The notes under the pieces are model-generated. The model was not told where the DNA came from. It searched no databases and worked only from the letters and a program-made list of their open reading frames with translations. From Candidatus Thorarchaeota archaeon (lineage in GTDB: Archaea; Asgardarchaeota; Thorarchaeia; Thorarchaeales; Thorarchaeaceae), in the NCBI GenBank assembly GCA_016839275.1, contig JAEOUM010000015.1, positions 1 through 39,219 of the forward strand: 39,219 nucleotides of DNA, given 5' to 3'. The position numbers and the translations under genes were made by a program. Of this stretch, positions 33,227 to 39,219 are shown one piece after another (position 1 is the stretch's first letter; each line of letters opens with the position of its first letter).

Positions 33227-33742
33227 ATGATTCCTCCTGTAGTCACATTCATGTTTGCACAATCCCCCTTTGATGTCACATTACCAGAAGCCTGGTTCAC
33301 AGCAATGAATCAGATATTGAATGTATTGTTTGCTTTCGCTATACGTGGCTATCTCCTTCTCATCCTTGTTGGTCTGATACTATTTGCTACAGGATTGAGC
33401 GATGGCCTCTCAAAGGTATTAGTTGCATTTGGAATTGGACTATACTTCGGAGGTCCATTGATCGTAAATCTTGTTGCAAGTTTCTCAAGCATTGCTCCTG
33501 TTACAATGGAGAGTGCCACATCTGCATGGCTACAGCTTTTTGGTATGACAGATTCAGAGATTGTATACGTCTTGGTATGGGTTGGTGAAGCAATCGCAGG
33601 AATTTGTTGTCTCACGGGAGCTATTCTCTATTTTACTCCAAGCACAAATAATCTCAAATCTAGAGGGCAGTCCCTCATTGTTCGGTCTCTAATGCTTGCT
33701 CCTCTCCTAGTTTTCTTTCACATCACCCCACTACTACTCTGA
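33227..33742 (+). CDS. Membrane protein of unknown function within the ATPase gene group
   Basis: A protein of about 171 residues with four membrane helices (near 35-55, 60-80, 105-130 and 145-165) and a short N-terminal segment VTFMFAQSPFDV. A GTG three codons upstream (33218) is the alternative start. I do not recognise it; it is not similar to the ATPase membrane subunits I/a or K/c (no hairpin with a central Glu). It lies 45 bases after the uracil-DNA glycosylase gene and 75 bases before subunit B. Confidence 0.7.
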   Translation: MIPPVVTFMFAQSPFDVTLPEAWFTAMNQILNVLFAFAIRGYLLLILVGLILFATGLSDGLSKVLVAFGIGLYFGGPLIVNLVASFSSIAPVTMESATSAWLQLFGMTDSEIVYVLVWVGEAIAGICCLTGAILYFTPSTNNLKSRGQSLIVRSLMLAPLLVFFHITPLLL

Positions 33743-33817
33743 GTTGCACTTCGCAACTCTTAAAACTCGGTCATGGATACGACCCGATGCTAAAACACGC
33801 CCCGGAAGGTATCGCTA

Positions 33818-35221
33818 TTGTCTAAAGAAACCTCTATTGTTTATCGTACAGTATCGGATGTCAGTGGCCCCCTCTTGGTTGTAGAACATACCCATGATGT
33901 ATCTTACAACGAGGTGGTTAAGATTCGTTCTCCCGGAGGTGGCGAGTTATTGACGGGAACTGTTCTTGAAACCGGACGGGGTAGGGCTGTAATTCAGGTC
34001 TTCGAAGGAACAAGTGGTTTGGATACTGATCTCACCTCTGTCAGATTCACTGGAGAAACCATGAAACTACCAGTTTCCACAGAGATTCTTGGCAGGGTCT
34101 TAGATGGTGCAGGAAATCCTCTTGATAAAGGGCCTCCACTTACAGCAGAGGACCACTGGGATATCTATGGTTCTCCAATCAACCCTTATGCAAGACAATA
34201 TCCACGTCAACCTATTCAGACTGGACTTTCCTCAATTGACGGGCTGAATACCCTCGTCAGAGGTCAAAAACTCCCCATCTTCTCAGGGTCCGGTCTCCCG
34301 CACAACAGGATTGCTGCTCAAATTGTTCGTCAAGCTAAGATACCTGGAGAAGAGAGCGAATTTGCAATTGTGTTCGGGGCGATGGGTATCACAGCAACAG
34401 AAGCTCAGTACTTTATGGATTCTTTCGAAGAAACTGGTGCATTAGAACATACAGCGCTCTTTCTCAATTTGGCCGATGACCCAGCAATTGAGCGAATTAT
34501 CACACCCCGCGCAGCTCTTACTGCTGCAGAATACTTGGCATACACTTCAGATATGCATGTACTTGTCATTCTCACTGATATGACAAACTACGCAGAGGCA
34601 TTACGCGAAATAAGTGCTGCAAGGTCTGAGATTCCCGGTCGACGCGGTTATCCCGGTTACCTCTATACAGACCTGAGTCTCATCTATGAACGTGCAGGTC
34701 GTATTCACGGAAGAAAGGGGACTATTACTCAGATGCCAATTCTTTCCATGCCCCAAGATGATATGACCCACCCAATTCCTGACCTTACCGGGTATATTAC
34801 TGAGGGTCAAATAATCGTCGGACGTGGTCTTCATCGACGAGGTATTTATCCCCCTATCGATCCTGGTCCTTCTCTGAGTCGTCTGATGAAGGAGGGTATC
34901 GGTGAGGGAATGACCCGTTTCGATCACAAAGAGATTCAAGCGCAGCTCTATTATGGCTACTCAGAGGGGCGTGACCTTCGTGACCTCGTTGCTGTGGTAG
35001 GCTCAGAGGCATTAACAGATCGTGACCAAAAATATCTGAAGTTTGCTGACAAGTTCGAGTCCGAGTTCATCAATCAAGGTGAGTTTGAGGATCGTTCCTT
35101 CGAACAGACCTTGGACATTGGATGGAATCTACTCAGTGACTTTCCTGAACGAGAACTCAAGAGAATTGATCCTGAAACAATCACTTGGGCTAAAGAACAG
35201 ACTCTTTACAGGCCAAGCTAA
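33818..35221 (+). CDS. atpB: A/V-type ATP synthase subunit B
   Basis: Subunit B is the non-catalytic partner of A in the ATPase head. The 467-residue protein has the N-terminal barrel ([20 protein letters not shown]), [20 protein letters not shown], the degenerate P-loop region [47 protein letters not shown] (about 250-278) and [21 protein letters not shown]. The TTG start is supported by GGAAGG seven bases upstream. Subunits D, C, E, I and K are not in the window. Confidence 0.96.
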   Translation: MSKETSIVYRTVSDVSGPLLVVEHTHDVSYNEVVKIRSPGGGELLTGTVLETGRGRAVIQVFEGTSGLDTDLTSVRFTGETMKLPVSTEILGRVLDGAGNPLDKGPPLTAEDHWDIYGSPINPYARQYPRQPIQTGLSSIDGLNTLVRGQKLPIFSGSGLPHNRIAAQIVRQAKIPGEESEFAIVFGAMGITATEAQYFMDSFEETGALEHTALFLNLADDPAIERIITPRAALTAAEYLAYTSDMHVLVILTDMTNYAEALREISAARSEIPGRRGYPGYLYTDLSLIYERAGRIHGRKGTITQMPILSMPQDDMTHPIPDLTGYITEGQIIVGRGLHRRGIYPPIDPGPSLSRLMKEGIGEGMTRFDHKEIQAQLYYGYSEGRDLRDLVAVVGSEALTDRDQKYLKFADKFESEFINQGEFEDRSFEQTLDIGWNLLSDFPERELKRIDPETITWAKEQTLYRPS

Positions 35222-35276
35222 CGCACGGAGTTCTTAAGACAAGGTCCACCTACTAAGGTAGTGAGTGGGGGACAAC

Positions 35277-35978
35277 ATGCGTATTCTTGTAGTGGGAAGT
35301 TGTGGTAAGAGAAAACTGATACAACATGAAAGCGCTCCTTCATGTGATGACCTTACATCAAAAGAAGCTCTCTTCAAGTGGCAGGAGTTGCTTTGCAACT
35401 ATGTTGTCAAAGCAAGAGAGATGTATACGGGTTATTTGAACCAAGAACTTGTCAAAGGCGTAGATCTTCTGAGGCAGATACAAGGTATAGAGGTTCAACT
35501 AGTCATAGTGTCCGCTGGTTTTGGTATTATAGGGGAGAATGAGTTAATCCCTCCCTATGACTGCAGTTTCTCGCGTATGCGGAAGCGTGAGATTCAGACC
35601 CGAATAAATGACCTGAGAATAGAATATGACTTCGCGCAGCTCTGTTCCTCTGGATTTGATATTGTATATCTGGCGCTTGGCAAGAATTATCTACATGCAC
35701 TTGGGGACGAATGGATGTTGGGTGCTCAGTCCGTTATAGTTGGATTTGATAAGACACTTACTGGTCAAAGAGTTGTCTGTATTCCAGCAAATCATCGTAT
35801 TGTCAGTGCATTTTCATCGCAGGGTTACACTATTCATGGAGTAGTTGGTTTCAAGGGTGATCTATTGAGAATCCTTGCCCAGTTTGCAATAGAGCATAAC
35901 AACCCCTATCATGAGGTCATGAGCTGGACTAACCATGATCATCTTCAAAACTTGATTCAAAGAATGGGTGGACTATAA
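35277..35978 (+). CDS. DUF6884-like protein
   Basis: The 233-residue protein opens with ILVVGSCGKRKL, has KAREMYTGYL near residue 46, LVIVSAGFGIIGENELIPPY (about 74-93) then DCSFS, and later IVYLALGKNYLHAL. The order 'S-C-x-K-x-K, ARE-x-Y-x-G, SA-x-(F/Y)-G-x-x, PYD' resembles DUF6884 proteins, which occur in bacteria and archaea with unknown activity, sometimes near mobile or defence genes. The ATG at 35277 has GGGGGA directly before it; a GTG at 35265 is the alternative. It points right, ends seven bases before the convergent gene at 35985, and follows subunit B by 55 bases. Confidence 0.6.
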   Translation: MRILVVGSCGKRKLIQHESAPSCDDLTSKEALFKWQELLCNYVVKAREMYTGYLNQELVKGVDLLRQIQGIEVQLVIVSAGFGIIGENELIPPYDCSFSRMRKREIQTRINDLRIEYDFAQLCSSGFDIVYLALGKNYLHALGDEWMLGAQSVIVGFDKTLTGQRVVCIPANHRIVSAFSSQGYTIHGVVGFKGDLLRILAQFAIEHNNPYHEVMSWTNHDHLQNLIQRMGGL

Positions 35979-35984
35979 TCTGAT

Positions 35985-36830
35985 CTAGCGAGTAAATCTG
36001 ATTGTTGCCTCGCTCTTCTCCGACACATCCCGAATTCCTTTCTCGCAATTATCGCAGTGAATTCTCCATGAGAAACTAAATGATGATGTCCATTTTCGCA
36101 CACTCAAATCAAGCATGAATGTAGTTTCAGAAGGTTCGATACTAAGCTCAGCTGGAAGGAACCCTACCCTGATTATATGGTCTTCTGGCAACCAGCTGTA
36201 GGGTGATACATTGGTCAGTATCAAGTTTGGGTCAATCTCAATCTCCACCTCAACATTCTGGTACGGGTGTAGATACCTATTCAAGAACTGTGATGTAATG
36301 CGAACTGTCGTTTTGTTAATTACCTCCCATTCTTTAATCAGATTCAATTCTGGGGTTCTATACTTTCCCTTCTCTGCTTTCCTTCCTCTTCGTGACTTTT
36401 GTCTGATGCGTTCTGGAATTGTTGCATTAGATTGAAGCCTGTAAGGATAATCAATCCAGCCAACTATCGTCTTGAGCGCTGCCAGTTTCACATCATTAAG
36501 AAGGTACTTCGTGATATTTTGTGCAGATTCCGCCTTTCGAATCCCCTTCACAATCCCTGAACGGATCTCAGAAACAAGCACATTCGATAGCATTGTGGTT
36601 TTCTGAAGAGCTTTACACACCTCTTCTACAAACTCGACAATCTCTCTTCCGATTTGTGCACGGTATTTGTTCTCTTCAAACCATGTACTACGTGTTGTAT
36701 TATCATAATTTGGAGGCGCAAGCGACTCACAGGCTTGCTGCCACGATTTGAGACTCCTGCCTTCTAGTTTTGTAATAACAAACTCTTCGATATACTTGTA
36801 GTGCTCTTTACTCAGTTTTTTCTTTTTCAC
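35985..36830 (-). CDS. Unrecognised protein: basic helical N-half, beta-rich C-half
   Basis: About 281 residues. The N-terminal half is helical and basic (KKKKLSKEHYKYIEEFVITK, then a Trp-containing repeat-like helix region), with a very basic linker RQKSRRGRKAEKGK near 150. The C-terminal half is beta-rich (NVEVEIEIDPNLILTNVSPY; VGFLPAELSIEPSETTFML) like an immunoglobulin or appendage-type sandwich, with a CDNC pair at the end (HCDNCEKG). I do not recognise the family. A GTG at 36830 with GGGGGAG eight bases upstream suits the TATA position better than the ATG at 36851. An inverted repeat surrounds its promoter, suggesting strict or self regulation. Confidence 0.6.
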   Translation of the reverse strand: MKKKKLSKEHYKYIEEFVITKLEGRSLKSWQQACESLAPPNYDNTTRSTWFEENKYRAQIGREIVEFVEEVCKALQKTTMLSNVLVSEIRSGIVKGIRKAESAQNITKYLLNDVKLAALKTIVGWIDYPYRLQSNATIPERIRQKSRRGRKAEKGKYRTPELNLIKEWEVINKTTVRITSQFLNRYLHPYQNVEVEIEIDPNLILTNVSPYSWLPEDHIIRVGFLPAELSIEPSETTFMLDLSVRKWTSSFSFSWRIHCDNCEKGIRDVSEKSEATIRFTR

Positions 36831-36850
36831 AAGTGCTACTCTCCCCCGCA

Positions 36851-36878
36851 TAGCACAAGTATATGGCTACATGTGCTA
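36851..36878 (-). promoter_or_regulatory. TATA box enclosed in an inverted repeat
   Basis: TAGCACA (36851-36857) and TGTGCTA (36872-36878) are perfect inverted copies 14 bases apart, and the minus-strand TATA-like CCATATAC (36859-36866) lies between them. A further AGCAC half-site follows at 36882-36886. This is a textbook layout for a repressor that blocks TBP binding. From this TATA box the start of transcription would fall near 36835, which supports the GTG start at 36830 only if the leader is very short, so the start remains open. Confidence 0.5.
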
Positions 36879-36976
36879 CTAAGCACTAGTTCAATGGAAT
36901 GTGTATTAAACTACTAGAAAATAAGCGCTGACAGGGCAAACACGCCCATGCCTATGAAGTAATCTTTGGTATTATT

Positions 36977-37315
36977 CTATTCGAGACCGTGGTGCAAGTA
37001 GTGATCCTTTTCCTTTTTTGCGCCAAAGCTACGAAGGCCTTCAGTCTTAATCTGACTCTTAATTGCTTTTGCCTGTGCAGCTGTGATTTCTCCCTGTTTT
37101 GCCAAGAAGTCAACTATTTCTATAGCCTGAGGCACTGTATCACAACGACGTATGTAGTCCACGACATCAGGAGTGAATGTCTGTTTCTCCTGACCTTGAT
37201 CGGATTCTTCAGACATTGTTCGGACACCATCTATTTTGAAGGATTGAGTATTACCCTCTTCAAGCTCCTTTGTAAGAGCTGGAAAAGAATGACGAAAATC
37301 ATCGTCTTCGGACAT
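36977..37315 (-). CDS. Archaeal DUF2095-like protein
   Basis: A 112-residue soluble protein with FRHSFPALTKELEEG at the N-terminus, IDGVRTM near residue 30, then FTPDVVDYIRRCDTVPQAIE, IVDFLAKQGEITAAQAKAI, and the ending LRSFGAKKEKDHYLHHG. This pattern (FPxLxKELxxG, GVR, DVVDYIRRC, RSFGxKKExxxY) matches what I recall of DUF2095, a conserved archaeal family of unknown function. The ATG at 37315 is fixed by GGTGA five bases upstream. It follows the radical SAM gene by 111 bases on the same strand. Confidence 0.7.
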   Translation of the reverse strand: MSEDDDFRHSFPALTKELEEGNTQSFKIDGVRTMSEESDQGQEKQTFTPDVVDYIRRCDTVPQAIEIVDFLAKQGEITAAQAKAIKSQIKTEGLRSFGAKKEKDHYLHHGLE

Positions 37316-37426
37316 CTTTTTCACCAGATACCTATAGTCTATTATGACACTGGCATCTCTCAAGAGTCATTTTCGCGGATTGACTTAAGAGCTTTGTCAA
37401 GACGCACCCTCTTTAAAAAAATACTA

Positions 37427-38953
37427 TCACTTTAGGTATGCCCAAGGTATCCCTTTACTAAACCGTTCAGGGTCACTGGCCAGTGAAAGGAGCGAAATTC
37501 CTGTTTCCTTTTCAGCCCTTCTCCAACCACCATATCCTCCATAGGTTGCAGCAGTACGAATGACTTTTCCTAGTGATCTGTTTCCTATTGATAGAGCTGC
37601 TTGGATTCGAGCACTACGTGGATCAAGAGTTTCTATTGTCAGCCTTGGTACATTCTTCAGCTGATCCTCAATATTCCTAAGTGTTGTTCGAAGTGCATCC
37701 AGCTCAAGTTGTGGTTCCAACTCCCATCTTGTCCTTGCCTTTGGAACAAATGGATTCACACTGGCTGTAATTTTCATCGTGGAGTTCTTGGCTATGTTCT
37801 GTATCATTTTCACTGTCGAATGGATATCCTCCTCTGTTTCGCCTGGCAGACCGATTATGAAATACAGCTTAAGTGAGTTATAGCCAACCGATTCAGCTGT
37901 CTTCACAGCCATTTCAATATCCGAATCAGTGAGACCTTTCCCCATACTCTTTCTGAGTTTAGATGAGCCTGTTTCAGGAGCAATTGTTAGTGTTCGTTGT
38001 CCACTTTTAACAAGGCAGTCTAAGAGATCTTTCGAAATAGAATCTGCTCTCAGGGAGGGTACTGAAACATCCACCCCTTTAGCCACCATCCAACATACAA
38101 GTTCCTCTAGTCTGTCCAAATCTCCCAAGGATGAACCGATTAATGACACTTTATTTACTGGAGTTTGCTCAATTCCCTGCTTTACAAGATCCTGTAATCG
38201 TTCCAATGAGCGAGTTCTTCTTGGTTGACATATATGTCCCACAAGACAAAACTTACAGGAATGCCCACAGCCTCTTGTGACCTCTAGAAGGAAAGATTTG
38301 CCAAAGACTGGTTCGAGCTTCGATCCTTCCTCTACATCCGGTATTACTTGAGCAACAGGGTATTCGAGAGCATCGAGGTCTGGGATTGTGATGTGACTTA
38401 CAGAAGAGGGCTTGGTTGTTGGAACATATAGACCATCCATTTCTGCCAAAGCTGCAATTGATCCATAACGGGAGTCTGTAGCTTTGACGATGTCTATGAT
38501 ATTATGAATGACAAGATCTCCTTCTCCTATCACAAAGGCATCCACGAAGTCCACATAGGGCTCAGGATTTGAACTCACTACCGGACCCCCAATTATAACA
38601 ATCGGATCATTATCTGTTCTATCTTCAGCGAGAACTGGGATTTTACCTATTACTAACATCTGTATGAGATTCAGTATGTCCTCTTCGTAGGTAAGGGTAA
38701 AGCCAATGATGTGGTTATCTCGCAATGGTCGATTACTCTCAACTGACAATGCAGGAGACTGCGTCTGATGTCTAAAGTAGCGCTCACAGGATGTGTCATC
38801 TCTTGAATTCAACGCGGAATATAGGATTTGTAAGGCAAGACCAGTCATACCTGCACGATACGTTGAAGGGTAGCAGTATCCAAAGAGCACATCAACCCTA
38901 CTAGAATTCTTCAGGATTGAATTATACTCTCTTAATGGTCTTGGCGCCAACAT
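37427..38953 (-). CDS. Radical SAM enzyme with B12-binding-like N-terminal domain
   Basis: The 508-residue protein has a Rossmann-like N-terminal domain of the cobalamin-binding type found in the COG1032 group (VDVLFGYCYPSTYRAGMTGL, then IIGFTLTYEEDILNLIQML, IVIIGGPVVSSNPEPYVDFV), but no D-x-H-x-x-G for lower-ligand exchange. The radical SAM domain follows, with EVTRGCGHSCKFC (C-x3-C-x2-C, near residue 230), LIGSSLGDL, SLRADSISKDLL, TIAPETGSSKLRKSMGKG and IGLPGETEEDI. Homologues occur across archaea with unproven function; related proteins include methylthiotransferases and tetrapyrrole enzymes. GAGGG six bases before the ATG, and only seven bases from the stop of the GlmU-like gene, indicate one operon. 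Confidence 0.85.
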   Translation of the reverse strand: MLAPRPLREYNSILKNSSRVDVLFGYCYPSTYRAGMTGLALQILYSALNSRDDTSCERYFRHQTQSPALSVESNRPLRDNHIIGFTLTYEEDILNLIQMLVIGKIPVLAEDRTDNDPIVIIGGPVVSSNPEPYVDFVDAFVIGEGDLVIHNIIDIVKATDSRYGSIAALAEMDGLYVPTTKPSSVSHITIPDLDALEYPVAQVIPDVEEGSKLEPVFGKSFLLEVTRGCGHSCKFCLVGHICQPRRTRSLERLQDLVKQGIEQTPVNKVSLIGSSLGDLDRLEELVCWMVAKGVDVSVPSLRADSISKDLLDCLVKSGQRTLTIAPETGSSKLRKSMGKGLTDSDIEMAVKTAESVGYNSLKLYFIIGLPGETEEDIHSTVKMIQNIAKNSTMKITASVNPFVPKARTRWELEPQLELDALRTTLRNIEDQLKNVPRLTIETLDPRSARIQAALSIGNRSLGKVIRTAATYGGYGGWRRAEKETGISLLSLASDPERFSKGIPWAYLK

Positions 38954-38960
38954 TATACCC

Positions 38961-39219
38961 TCATTTGGAGGATTCTAAATCAACAATGGTCTGGCTCTGT
39001 TTCGCAATTACCAACTTGTTAGGTCCAATATCACTATCCACTATTACTCCTATGCCAGTTCTCGAACCCTGATGCATAACAACTCCGGGGGCTATTGATG
39101 TACCAATTCCAGTCTTCACATTATCACCGATGATTGCGCCAAGTTTTCTTCTTCCAGAACTTACTCGTTTTCCCTTCAGGGTACTGCTTACAGCTCGGTC
39201 ATCATGTCTTAGGTTTGCA
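38961..39219 (-). CDS. C-terminal part of a GlmU-like sugar-1-phosphate nucleotidyltransferase/acetyltransferase
   Basis: Only the last 85 residues are in the window. They form left-handed beta-helix repeats with the pattern of archaeal bifunctional sugar-nucleotide enzymes (as in Sulfolobus ST0452): LRHDDRAVSSTLKGKRVSSG, RRKLGAIIGDNVKTGIGTSI, APGVVMHQGSRTGIGVIVDS. These enzymes make UDP-N-acetylglucosamine from glucosamine-1-phosphate. The HDD and GRRKLGAIIGDN segments are typical. The start and the nucleotidyltransferase domain lie beyond the right edge. The radical SAM gene follows directly. Confidence 0.85.
   Translation of the reverse strand, partial: ANLRHDDRAVSSTLKGKRVSSGRRKLGAIIGDNVKTGIGTSIAPGVVMHQGSRTGIGVIVDSDIGPNKLVIAKQSQTIVDLESSK

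Noticed and set aside
1-39219. CRISPR array, insertion sequence or prophage
   Set aside because: No regularly spaced repeats, transposase motifs or phage structural genes were found; the only protein-level repeats are those of the surface protein.

Overview
This window looks like a chromosomal segment of an Asgard archaeon, most likely close to Thorarchaeota (inference). The core genes are archaeal: ribosomal proteins uL16/L10e and eL33/L35Ae, SRP54, TrmY, a TrmJ-type methyltransferase, a DRG-type GTPase, deoxyhypusine synthase, PyrI, A/V-type ATPase subunits F, A and B, and ADP-forming acyl-CoA synthetase. Set among them are families expanded in Asgard archaea: four small roadblock/LC7 proteins, a Ras-superfamily GTPase of MglA type, and a protein whose zinc finger, vWA trunk and beta-sandwich follow the layout of the eukaryotic COPII coat proteins Sec23/Sec24. 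Genes are densely packed, often overlap by a few bases, and frequently start with TTG or GTG behind GGTGA or GGAG ribosome binding sites. No rRNA, tRNA, CRISPR array, insertion sequence or prophage was seen.

Layout. 1-6.0 kb: hypE (NiFe-hydrogenase maturation) meets the convergent condensin operon smc-scpA-scpB. 6.0-11.4 kb: a trafficking or signalling island with roadblock 1 divergent from the Sec23/24-like gene, then roadblocks 2 and 3, a membrane protein, the MglA-like GTPase and roadblock 4. 11.5-13.5 kb: cis-prenyltransferase and a helical protein with three similar segments. 13.5-17.5 kb: both subunits of ADP-forming acyl-CoA synthetase, a radical SAM enzyme and a membrane protein. 17.6-19.8 kb: eL33, a membrane protein and deoxyhypusine synthase. 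19.8-25.1 kb: a large surface protein (seven-blade propeller plus calcium-binding repeats), a VOC protein and small membrane proteins, two of them related to the one in the roadblock island. 25.2-29.8 kb: uL16, then a leftward series srp54-trmY-DRG-trmJ. 29.9-35.2 kb: pyrI and ATPase genes F and A, then a uracil-DNA glycosylase and a membrane protein, then ATPase B. 35.3-39.2 kb: a DUF6884-like protein, an unrecognised protein with a palindrome around its promoter, a DUF2095-like protein, a radical SAM enzyme, and the C-terminal end of a GlmU-like sugar-nucleotide enzyme cut by the window edge.

The strongest candidate for an undescribed system is 6.2-11.4 kb. A Sec23/24-like protein with an intact metal site sits with four roadblock proteins and one MglA-like GTPase. 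In eukaryotes Sec23/24 works with the small GTPase Sar1; in bacteria MglA works with the roadblock protein MglB. Here homologues of both kinds of partner are neighbours. Several intergenic palindromes look like operators, including one directly after the likely TATA box of the Sec23/24-like gene.
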